A stretch of 22,980 bases of DNA from a virus: positions 1-22,980 of the IMG/VR virus record IMGVR_UViG_3300015371_000191; one strand, given 5' to 3'. Both the position numbers and the translations under genes were made by a program. Below the pieces are notes generated by a model. The model did no database searches. It saw only the letters and a list, made by a program, of their open reading frames with translations, and had not been told where the DNA came from. This document shows, one piece after another, positions 7,432-13,871 of the stretch; position 1 is the first letter of the stretch, and every line of letters begins with the position of its first letter.

Positions 7432-7552
7432 TCCTGTTGGTGCGTTCAACCTGATCTTGGAGCGACTCGACAGGATCGCAGAGGCTCTGGAGAAACTCGT
7501 AGTAGCTTTAGCGATTCAGACTAACGAGGCCAAGAAGAAGGGAAAGGACTGA
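7418..7552 (+). CDS. 44-aa amphipathic helix microprotein
   Basis: ATG 7418 (or the adjacent ATG 7421) to TGA 7552. The middle is one long amphipathic helix (FNLILERLDRIAEALEKLVV) with heptad-like Leu/Ile spacing, followed by a lysine-rich tail (EAKKKGKD). It overlaps the previous gene by 14 nt, and its TGA shares an A with the ATG of the next gene. The reading frame is supported by these tight junctions and by the coherent helix, since the ribosome binding site is weak. It could be a small coiled-coil or membrane-peripheral partner of the flanking membrane proteins. Function unknown. Confidence 0.6.
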   Translation: MMGFDPVGAFNLILERLDRIAEALEKLVVALAIQTNEAKKKGKD

Positions 7553-7836
7553 TGTCTGGGTGGAGAACGATCTTGCTGGGCATGATGAGTCTTGCGCTTG
7601 CTGGCACAGCAGGAGCGTTAGGTGCATACAAGTTAGGAAGCAACTCCCAACAAGCTGAGAGGACTGTGACCATCAACGTAGGAACAGGAGAACAAGGGCC
7701 ACCAGGGCCAGAAGGGCCATCAGGGCCAATAGGGCCGCCAGGTACGTTGGCATGTCCTACGAAGTTTTCACCTGGGGATCTAGTGATTAACCATCCAGGT
7801 GGTCAGACGACAATCTTCACCTGCATACACGACTAG
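7552..7836 (+). CDS. Membrane-anchored short collagen-like protein
   Basis: A 94-residue protein. The N-terminus (MSGWRTILLGMMSLALAGTA...) is a signal peptide or signal anchor ending near residue 25. Six Gly-X-Y triplets follow (GEQGPPGPEGPSGPIGPPG, ~46-64), then a small domain with two Cys (ACPTKFSPGDLVIN... FTCIHD) that could form a disulfide outside the membrane. The start overlaps the 44-aa gene stop by one base. This is the second collagen-like gene in the block and is not a typical virion fibre, since it has a membrane-targeting segment. Function unknown; a lysis-related or surface role is a guess from location. Confidence 0.68.
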   Translation: MSGWRTILLGMMSLALAGTAGALGAYKLGSNSQQAERTVTINVGTGEQGPPGPEGPSGPIGPPGTLACPTKFSPGDLVINHPGGQTTIFTCIHD

Positions 7837-7842
7837 CGGATT

Positions 7843-8049
7843 ATGGACATTGACGGCCTCACACTAGGAGCAATAGCGATACTGGCTGTCGTTGTCTGTT
7901 TCCTTGCTCTCGTCATCCGCTCGTTCAAGAGAGACAGGGACACGTATGTAACTCGCGTGGGATTCTTCATCGAACGTGAGAGGTTCGATGATGAAGATGA
8001 AGAGGATACCGCTATTAGGCATTGGCCTGAACGGGAGGATAGCGGTTAG
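7843..8049 (+). CDS. Small single-span membrane protein with acidic tail
   Basis: A 68-residue protein starting at ATG 7843, six bases after the previous stop. Residues ~6-28 (LTLGAIAILAVVVCFLALVI) are strongly hydrophobic, then a basic stretch (RSFKRDRD) and a very acidic tail (FDDEDEEDTAIRHWPEREDSG). This charge pattern fits a type III single-pass topology with the tail in the cytoplasm. It is the last gene on this strand before the convergent junction. Holin is possible from topology and location, but nothing in the sequence is diagnostic. Confidence 0.62.
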   Translation: MDIDGLTLGAIAILAVVVCFLALVIRSFKRDRDTYVTRVGFFIERERFDDEDEEDTAIRHWPEREDSG

Positions 8050-8051
8050 AT

Positions 8052-8126
8052 GTTAGGGGCGCGCCACACTCGCCTGACGCTGTGACTCTCTCCCACACGT
8101 GCCAAGTGAGAGGCTGCGCCCCTAAC
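8052..8126. terminator. Inverted repeat in the convergent intergenic gap, likely bidirectional terminator
   Basis: GTTAGGGGCGC (8052-8062) pairs perfectly with GCGCCCCTAAC (8116-8126). The 53-nt loop contains smaller pairings such as CTCTC with GAGAG. It lies 3 bases after the last + strand stop and 9 bases after the last - strand stop. Neither side has a T-tract, so this is a structural terminator or mRNA end rather than a canonical intrinsic terminator. Confidence 0.6.
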
Positions 8127-8134
8127 TACTTAGG

Positions 8135-8488
8135 TCACCAGGGCTTACATGCCCAAGGTGACCAATCACGCCCGCTAGCCACAAAGTATCGCCAAGCAGC
8201 GCGGGCCTGCGACCACACATCTCCACCGTGGCCGTATGTGGCTCTCTCCGTAGATCCCATCTGAAATATCCCAAGGTACTGTCCGTTTCGTGACCATGGG
8301 TAGTAGGTGTGACCAGTCTCACAACCTACCACCCTCATCGCTTGATCGCAGTATACCCCGAAGTAATGACACACAGCCGTCCTTGCTTGGGTGTAGTAGG
8401 TACTCCCACCCCCTGTGCGGGCAGTTGAACTGAGGGGCGCGATTCCTGAGATTGCTGCGAACGTGGCGATTGTGGCTGTTAAACGCAC
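8135..8488 (-). CDS. Small secreted transglycosylase-like lysis protein
   Basis: A 117-residue protein starting at GTG 8488 with AAGGAG seven bases upstream. It has an N-terminal signal-like segment (MRLTATIATFAAISGIAPLS). The mature part contains ALRVVGCE-type sequence AMRVVGCETGHTYYP with the candidate catalytic Glu57, NGQYLGIFQMGSTERATYGH, and the C-terminal RYFVASGRDWSPWACKPW. This pattern is found in lysozyme-fold transglycosylases encoded by actinobacteria and their phages. Four Cys (40, 47, 56, 114) could form disulfides outside the cell. It follows the endolysin gene by 18 bases, so a peptidoglycan-cleaving partner is the best reading; secretion would let it act without a holin. Confidence 0.78.
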   Translation of the reverse strand: MRLTATIATFAAISGIAPLSSTARTGGGSTYYTQARTAVCHYFGVYCDQAMRVVGCETGHTYYPWSRNGQYLGIFQMGSTERATYGHGGDVWSQARAAWRYFVASGRDWSPWACKPW

Positions 8489-8506
8489 GGTTATCTCCTT
8501 GTTAGA

Positions 8507-9439
8507 TTACAGGGCTGGTTCTTTCACACGGACGAAAACCGTCTGCTGACCATTGATATCACGGTAGCGACGCATTACCTGACCACCGTTGCTGTCGCTG
8601 CTTGTAGAAGTGTTGCCCTCGATGGCGCTGAAGGTGTGTGCTCCTGTCCACTTCTCGAAGAATCCGACATGATCGAATTCTTCGTTCCATTCCCAGTCGT
8701 AGCACACTAGGTCACCTGGCTGAGGATCGCCTGTAATTGACAGGCCATTTCTCTTGTTGCGTGCGTCGCCCACGATGTATGGAACGTAGGCGTATTTGGT
8801 GCCCTTCACGAACGTTGGTGAATGACCAGTATCGTTGGTTTCGTAGGCCCATGTGCAGAACATCGCACACCAGGGGCCGATCATGCCGTACCACTCGGTG
8901 TACTTCACCTTGTTCGATCCAGTTGGAGACTCCTTGATTCCCAACTGAGTTATGGCATGACTGAGCGCGACCTTACGCAGAGTGACTGGAGGTTGGGGAT
9001 CAGGCTCGTGACCCCCAAAGATGTTCCATGCCTTGTTCAGGAGATCGACACAGATCGAGTCGAAGATCGGCTCTCCGTAGTGGGGCGCTTCTGGATCGGA
9101 GATCAGCGAGTAGCGCATGTTGTTGAACGTTTTTTCTCCAAGCCAGCCGGTGTCGTCCAGGTGTTGTTGACGCTGGAAGCCTGCAATTCCTGAGTCTTTC
9201 AGGTTGCCGGTGCCCTTTCCGTGTGAGAATGCGTTGGAATAGGAGTCGTCCCACAAGGTGGGATCCCAGACTCCCCAACGTCCTGCGCGACAGATGGCAC
9301 GCTTGTATGCCTCTACGTCAGGCCCGTCTTTCGATGGTGGCTTCCCGTATTTGCTCGCATCGGGTGGATAGAGTGGCCTGGGGAATTTCACCTGAACAGG
9401 CCCACCACCCCTGTATGCATTCTCGTACCACTCTGCCAT
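8507..9439 (-). CDS. Endolysin with CHAP amidase/peptidase domain
   Basis: A 310-residue protein. Residues ~40-115 resemble a peptidoglycan-binding-like helical domain (DVEAYKRAICRAGRWG, GIAGFQRQQHLDDTGWLGEK). Residues ~155-305 are a CHAP domain with catalytic Cys191 (GPWCAMFCTWAYE), His257 (EEFDHVGFFEKW) and the acidic/amide site AIEGNTS (Glu274, Asn276). CHAP enzymes cut peptide bonds in peptidoglycan. No signal peptide is seen, so it would need a holin for release. The ATG at 9439 follows the resolvase stop by two bases and has GGAGGG ten bases upstream. It lies at the far end of the replication operon. Confidence 0.88.
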   Translation of the reverse strand: MAEWYENAYRGGGPVQVKFPRPLYPPDASKYGKPPSKDGPDVEAYKRAICRAGRWGVWDPTLWDDSYSNAFSHGKGTGNLKDSGIAGFQRQQHLDDTGWLGEKTFNNMRYSLISDPEAPHYGEPIFDSICVDLLNKAWNIFGGHEPDPQPPVTLRKVALSHAITQLGIKESPTGSNKVKYTEWYGMIGPWCAMFCTWAYETNDTGHSPTFVKGTKYAYVPYIVGDARNKRNGLSITGDPQPGDLVCYDWEWNEEFDHVGFFEKWTGAHTFSAIEGNTSTSSDSNGGQVMRRYRDINGQQTVFVRVKEPAL

Positions 9440-9441
9440 CG

Positions 9442-9945
9442 CTACGTTGCCCTCCCTCCACCATCAACTTCGGCCCAATTTGCAATAATCTTGGCAGTTG
9501 TGCCACCAGTCTTCAAGTCCACGAGATTGAAACCTGCGCCGAATGTGGCCCATTGTAGGAGATGACGCAGAGCGTCCATCCCGTGTGGGATTCCACGTTT
9601 GTAGACCCCGTGGCTCCTGAGCATTTTGTCGGTGTAGTAGGCTTTCCCGAATGACGCCTTCTGCATGAAGACCCTGAGCTTGCCAGTAGGCTCGGTCATC
9701 TCCCATAACCTGACGACACCGATCAACTGCACTGGAAACAGGTTGAGTCCCGTGCTTGCACGTCCACGAAACTCAAAGTCTTCCATGACTATGATGTTAG
9801 GTTTGAACTCGTCTAGCCTGCGCCACAAGTCGTCAACCTCGTCCATCATCTGAAACGGAAGACACTCAAGTTGTTTGTCTTCAGTGATCCTGGCGTACAC
9901 GTATCCAGTCATCACGCCAGGATCAATCGCCAGGATCTTGGTCAC
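9442..9945 (-). CDS. RuvC-like Holliday junction resolvase
   Basis: A 167-residue protein with the RNase H-like resolvase fold: strand 1 ILAIDPGVMTGYVY (Asp8), IIVMEDFEFRGR (Glu55), and a C-terminal helix HGMDALRHLLQW with Asp124 and nearby His121. These are the expected metal-binding acidic positions of RuvC-family enzymes. The GTG start at 9945 lies four bases after the stop of a 27-residue microprotein gene. It probably resolves branched replication or recombination intermediates before packaging, working with the annealase and nuclease encoded upstream on this strand. Confidence 0.82.
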   Translation of the reverse strand: MTKILAIDPGVMTGYVYARITEDKQLECLPFQMMDEVDDLWRRLDEFKPNIIVMEDFEFRGRASTGLNLFPVQLIGVVRLWEMTEPTGKLRVFMQKASFGKAYYTDKMLRSHGVYKRGIPHGMDALRHLLQWATFGAGFNLVDLKTGGTTAKIIANWAEVDGGGRAT

Positions 9946-9949
9946 GTGG

Positions 9950-10033
9950 TCACCAGGTGTGGATCAGCCAGATGATGAGGATGATGTCGAGTACGATGAA
10001 GGCCATCTCTGATACTGTGAGTCTCGCGTTCAC
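9950..10033 (-). CDS. 27-aa single-span membrane microprotein
   Basis: GTG 10033 to TGA 9950. The start overlaps the DNA polymerase stop by four bases (GTGA), with AAGGAG about eight bases upstream. The product reads MNARLTVSEMAF followed by a hydrophobic stretch IVLDIILIIWLIHTW, so nearly the whole second half is a membrane span. The coupled start, ribosome binding site and fit into the gap before the resolvase gene support it. Function is unknown; it is the nearest membrane protein upstream of the endolysin on this strand. Small size leaves real doubt. Confidence 0.55.
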   Translation of the reverse strand: MNARLTVSEMAFIVLDIILIIWLIHTW

Positions 10034-12552
10034 ACCGTCATCTCCTTCATGTTGCCCCAGTTGTGTCCGACACTCAAGTCGGCCTTGAATGGGAAAGCCC
10101 ACCCTATTGACTCCAGAGCAGCCTTCTCCATAAATTCCTTAAGTAGCGCGCCCACTTCTTCGACATGGCTCTCCCTCGCGTTGACGAGAATGCTGTCGTG
10201 GACTGTGATGCGTGGCTGAGCAATGTGCCACATGTTGTTCTCTCGGAGATACTTGGTGAACTTGATGAGTGCCCACAACGTGATGTTGGCTGCGATGTTC
10301 TGAGGCTTGAAGTTGATTCCTTCCTTGATAACATGCAACCTGGCCGACTCATCTGCGGGAATGATGTAAAACCGACGCTTGTGACCGAATGGGGATTGTA
10401 GCTCACCTTTGGTCATCACCAGTTTCTCAGTATCCTTCGTCCATTCCCATACCTGCGGGAACCGTTCCCACCAAAAGTCGATGTACTTCTGAGCCTCAAC
10501 CTGCGGCATGTGGTAAAGCTGCGCGAAGCTGAAAGCTGACTGCCAGTACGCTACTCCGAAGTTGATGTTTTTGGCTCGGACATATTGCTCGTAGGTGTAG
10601 TCCTTGCCATAAAATTCTGCCGCCACTTCCTTGTGAAGCGAGCGATCTGTGTCGAGATAAACGGACTGAAGACTTCTATCTCCTGACAGTACGGCAATCG
10701 CTCGAAGCTCTGCCTGAGACAAGTCTCCACTAACGAATACACATCCGGGGTCAGGGATAAATGCAGCTCGTATTGATGGGATGCCTGCTTTTGGTCTGGT
10801 GACGTTCTGGAGATTCGGATTGGCACTAGATACTCTCCCGCTTTCCGTGCCGTGAATCTTAAATTCAGTGTATATTCTTCCATTCGGGAACCTCCTGAGT
10901 ACCAGACCCTCAAAGTACGTTCCACGTTGCTTGTCCAGTTCTTTGAAATCGTCGTAGATTTGCGTGAACTGTTGGATGGCCTCTCGTCCCTTGTCGTGGC
11001 CGTACGTGACAGTGGTGAACTCACCCATCAGGATCGCTTCGCGGACGTACTGATCTGTTGAGCGTTTGCCCAGCCTTTCTATCTTTGGACGGATTAGCTG
11101 GTGCTTGATGCCCCAGTCCTCGTAATACAACTTCTCCATCTGCTTTGGAGAATTGGGGTTAACTGCGCGACCAGCCATACGCGACAACGATCCACGCTGT
11201 TTCTTTAGCTTGGGCCATACCTCATCCTCAAGGATGTCACACGCTCTATCTGAGTCGAATAGGTTGCCTTCCAACTCGATGTGAGCCAGCGTCTCAGAGA
11301 GATCGATGAGCATGAGCTTGTACGGCCTTGTCCATACCTCATCGTTTATCGCCCTGGCCTTGAGGATATGAAAGAGAGCAAGAGTACCAGCGCAGTCAAA
11401 ACCGTTATATCCATATAGTTCACTTTGTGCCCTCTTTATCTGGTCGGGTGCAGATCCGTAATAGTCAAACGTGCCCTTCGTCTTGAAATGGCGTACTGAG
11501 GGAGGCTCATACTTGGGCCAACCGATCTCATCCTTGAGTAGCCAGTCAAGCGAATGACCACCGGCACCCGAATCAGGATCGCCAGGTCGTTCATCCAGAC
11601 ACCATGACAACAACAGGGTGTCCTCGTCAACTCGCATATCGATGCCCTTCGACAGAAGCACCTTGGCATCGTACTTCCCGTTGTGCCAGATATACGAGCA
11701 GCCTGGGATATTCCACAGACCAGCGACTAGGTGCAGTCCCTCGGGATCAGTACATACGTTCTCACCGAAAGCCACGGCACGCTCAGGACGTATAGAGAAC
11801 CCGACGCACACAACTTGTGCCGTGTGTCGCAGACCCCCTCTACCCTTCTCAGTGTCCTTGTACGACACGTCATCGGTGCCCCTCGCCTCAATGTCGGTTG
11901 CAACCAGCGTGGGATTGTCGATCAACTGCTCGCGCATGGCATCCACAGCAATCCTGGCTTCATCGGTAGTGTCGATGATGCGAACCTTGGGGAGTTCCGG
12001 CGTAGGTAGGGGATCCAGCGCAAGTCGGAAGTCACGCATCAGCTCGGGGTAGGTACCATCGTTTCTGATAGCCATTGCGGGATTACTGGATACGATCACA
12101 CGTTGGGTTTTTCCATCAACTCTACGATCGTGGACAAAACCACGATTACGACCGATCGAATTGACACCAGCAATTGCCCACGCAGACTCTACACCACAAG
12201 CTATGATCGTGTCAGCGTGAGCAATCTCAGCCTCTAGGCGAGGCTCGCAGCAGCCCATAGCCAAAGAGAAAGCAGTCTTGTCCTTCTCTTCCTGCGGCCC
12301 TGGTGATTCACAAAGCACGACGTTTGTGGCTAGCACGTCCTTGCGCGAAGTGCCGTGAACCTGTAGCAGGTGGTCGAGTACCTTGCCTGACAGACCTGCG
12401 AACGACCTACCCTGCTGTGCCTCCATGTAACCCGGCGAGCGTGACACTACCGCTACCTTCGCATCATGTGGCCCCGTTGTAGCAGCGAACGCCCTATCCT
12501 TGAACGGACATTTCTCGCACACGGCGAGTGGATGCTTGCGCTCATTCTTCAT
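10030..12552 (-). CDS. Family A DNA polymerase with N-terminal uracil-DNA-glycosylase-like domain
   Basis: I choose ATG 12552 (840 residues) because it overlaps the upstream stop by 11 nt; the frame is open to 12651 but those residues are read-through of the upstream gene's Pro-rich end. Residues ~10-180 resemble family 4 UDG: CEKC (12, 15), SPGYMEAQQGRSFAG, VLCESPG (Cys81), GCCEPRLE (Cys101/102) and SSNPAMAI, so a 4Fe-4S cluster is likely. The 3'-5' exonuclease has DIE (Asp220, Glu222), HNGKYDAK (Asp294) and YNGFD (Asp385). The polymerase has GDLSQAELR (Asp609), RAKNINFGVAYW (Lys660, Phe664) and VHDS (Asp785). Phage SPO1 polymerase has a comparable fused N-terminus. It is the replicative polymerase. 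Confidence 0.93.
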   Translation of the reverse strand: MKNERKHPLAVCEKCPFKDRAFAATTGPHDAKVAVVSRSPGYMEAQQGRSFAGLSGKVLDHLLQVHGTSRKDVLATNVVLCESPGPQEEKDKTAFSLAMGCCEPRLEAEIAHADTIIACGVESAWAIAGVNSIGRNRGFVHDRRVDGKTQRVIVSSNPAMAIRNDGTYPELMRDFRLALDPLPTPELPKVRIIDTTDEARIAVDAMREQLIDNPTLVATDIEARGTDDVSYKDTEKGRGGLRHTAQVVCVGFSIRPERAVAFGENVCTDPEGLHLVAGLWNIPGCSYIWHNGKYDAKVLLSKGIDMRVDEDTLLLSWCLDERPGDPDSGAGGHSLDWLLKDEIGWPKYEPPSVRHFKTKGTFDYYGSAPDQIKRAQSELYGYNGFDCAGTLALFHILKARAINDEVWTRPYKLMLIDLSETLAHIELEGNLFDSDRACDILEDEVWPKLKKQRGSLSRMAGRAVNPNSPKQMEKLYYEDWGIKHQLIRPKIERLGKRSTDQYVREAILMGEFTTVTYGHDKGREAIQQFTQIYDDFKELDKQRGTYFEGLVLRRFPNGRIYTEFKIHGTESGRVSSANPNLQNVTRPKAGIPSIRAAFIPDPGCVFVSGDLSQAELRAIAVLSGDRSLQSVYLDTDRSLHKEVAAEFYGKDYTYEQYVRAKNINFGVAYWQSAFSFAQLYHMPQVEAQKYIDFWWERFPQVWEWTKDTEKLVMTKGELQSPFGHKRRFYIIPADESARLHVIKEGINFKPQNIAANITLWALIKFTKYLRENNMWHIAQPRITVHDSILVNARESHVEEVGALLKEFMEKAALESIGWAFPFKADLSVGHNWGNMKEMTV

Positions 12553-13078
12553 AGAAATTGGAAGGTGGGGGTTGTGGGGGCTGTGGGGACGTACGATTCC
12601 TGACGAATGTGTCCCGGTATGGCAGGAACGGCAGAGACTCCACGATATCACTTCTGCCGATCGCTGTCAAGAGCCGGTCGGCAGATAGGATTCCCGCGTA
12701 CTCAATCCCACCAGTCATGTAGTTCCTGATGCTTCGTCTGGAAACACCTGACAGACGTTGGAGTTGTATCATTCCTCCACGTCCACCGTTCATGTTGTTG
12801 TACTGCTCCAACCATTCCCTGATGTACGGGAGGATGAAGCTGACGTGAACGAACAATTCCTGTCCACTACTGCCACGTCTCTCAAACGTGGGAGGCTCGT
12901 ACAGTATCCGCTTGAGACGACGTTTCTCAGAATTGAGGGTCGCACGTTTGTCTCTGAGAGCAGCGATCTGTTTGTCGATGTCGAGAATCTCATCGACTAT
13001 CGTTCGTACACGTGGAACTAAAGCTGTATGGAGAGCTGACTGCTTTCCCTCAGCTATCTGACGTGATGATTGTGGCAC
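12542..13078 (-). CDS. Helix-turn-helix protein with N-terminal coiled coil
   Basis: A 178-residue protein from GTG 13078, with GAGG six bases upstream. It overlaps the dNMP kinase gene by 29 nt. Residues ~20-58 form a charged helix (ALRDKRATLNSEKRRLKRIL) likely to dimerise. Residues ~105-150 contain LQRLSGVSRRSIRNYMTGG, a helix-turn-helix similar to Xre/MerR-type recognition helices, followed by ILSADRLLTAIGRSDI. The end is Pro-rich (PQPPQPPPSNFYEE). It probably binds DNA, as a regulator or replication accessory factor; it is the only clear HTH candidate for the operator-like sites on this strand. Family not recognised. Confidence 0.6.
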   Translation of the reverse strand: MPQSSRQIAEGKQSALHTALVPRVRTIVDEILDIDKQIAALRDKRATLNSEKRRLKRILYEPPTFERRGSSGQELFVHVSFILPYIREWLEQYNNMNGGRGGMIQLQRLSGVSRRSIRNYMTGGIEYAGILSADRLLTAIGRSDIVESLPFLPYRDTFVRNRTSPQPPQPPPSNFYEE

Positions 13079-13634
13079 CTAAAGCCTCTTCCACCCTCGC
13101 GTAGAGGTCTTCGATTGTCCCGTTATTGTCGATGTACTTATCACAATCGAATCCGAACTGCTCGCTGGCGTGAGTGTCAGGTATCAGTTCCATGGATTGT
13201 CTCAGGATCATCCACAACTCCCCACCCAACTCCCTGACTCTGTTTGCTTCGTTTGGGAACCTAACGTCCGTGACGCAAATCGCGCGGCCCGGATAGTACC
13301 CCCGCACAGGAAGTGTGTAGTCCAGCCAGAAGTCCTGATCGAACACATCACGATGGGCCTCTGTTCCGTACCGTTGAAGAAACGTCCTGAACGTCATGTC
13401 ATGGTGGCTAGAAAAAGCACCATGAACGTCCTTGTGATGAACACGAAGCACGACTTCCGCGTTGGAATCGTTCTTCAATTGATCCACCATCGTGAATGGA
13501 ATGTCGAACAGAGCAGCCACAGATCGCTTCAGAGGGTCGGCAAAAGCCTTGCGCTCGAATCTGTGCTGCTTGACTAGATACGCAGCTACCGTATCTTTGC
13601 CCGAATTCTTGAGTCCCGCAAGCCCTATGATCAT
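13050..13634 (-). CDS. Deoxynucleoside monophosphate kinase
   Basis: A 194-residue P-loop kinase. The N-terminus MIIGLAGLKNSGKDTVAAYL carries the Walker A loop, followed by KAFADPLKRSVAALFDIP, the substrate-side motif seen in T4 gp1-like dNMP kinases, and FRTFLQRYGTEAHRDVFDQDFW and VTDVRFPNEA typical of the same family. It phosphorylates dNMPs to dNDPs to feed replication. The ATG at 13634 overlaps the upstream stop (ATGA). The C-terminus overlaps the HTH gene. Confidence 0.87.
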   Translation of the reverse strand: MIIGLAGLKNSGKDTVAAYLVKQHRFERKAFADPLKRSVAALFDIPFTMVDQLKNDSNAEVVLRVHHKDVHGAFSSHHDMTFRTFLQRYGTEAHRDVFDQDFWLDYTLPVRGYYPGRAICVTDVRFPNEANRVRELGGELWMILRQSMELIPDTHASEQFGFDCDKYIDNNGTIEDLYARVEEALGATIITSDS

Positions 13635-13867
13635 TCGGGATCTTCCACTACCACACGGATGTCCTGAGGAATTAGACAGATGCGCCTTCCGTCACGCAAC
13701 GTGAACAGGAAATTGCCGCGACCCTCCATGCGGTTCTGTGGCTCAGCCAGTGGGAACAGCTTGTTGAACACCACGTCGAAGCTATCCGCTAGCTCGTATG
13801 TGATTGAACCTGTGCCATCGGTGTTCTGAATGGCAAGGATGACCGTGCATGTTCCTTTGTAGACCAT
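13631..13867 (-). CDS. Small beta-rich protein of unknown function
   Basis: ATG 13867 lies four bases after the primase stop, giving 78 residues (MVYKGTCTVILAIQNTDG... to VVVEDPE). The frame is open further upstream to 13960, but that part would lie inside the primase gene, so I prefer the short start. The ribosome binding site is weak; coupling to the primase stop is likely. Alternating hydrophobic residues suggest a small beta-barrel or barrel-like fold. Pleckstrin- or SH3-like is only a guess. Its stop overlaps the dNMP kinase start by 4 nt. Confidence 0.6.
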   Translation of the reverse strand: MVYKGTCTVILAIQNTDGTGSITYELADSFDVVFNKLFPLAEPQNRMEGRGNFLFTLRDGRRICLIPQDIRVVVEDPE

Positions 13868-13871
13868 TTTT

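Noticed and set aside
8056-8123. A possible tRNA: 7-bp GGGGCGC/GCGCCCC acceptor-like stem with 68 nt between the ends
   Set aside because: No T-loop (GTTCGA-type) sequence, no D-arm or anticodon arm, and no CCA-compatible 3' end on either strand. The pairing extends to 11 bp, which fits a hairpin between convergent genes better.
8082-8264. + strand open frame of 60 codons over the transglycosylase gene
   Set aside because: No ribosome binding site, overlaps a well-supported - strand gene and the convergent hairpin.
12553-12651. Longer start for the DNA polymerase at 12651
   Set aside because: The added 33 residues are Pro/His-rich read-through of the upstream gene's 3' end. ATG 12552 gives a start a few residues before the CEKC motif, as expected for the domain.
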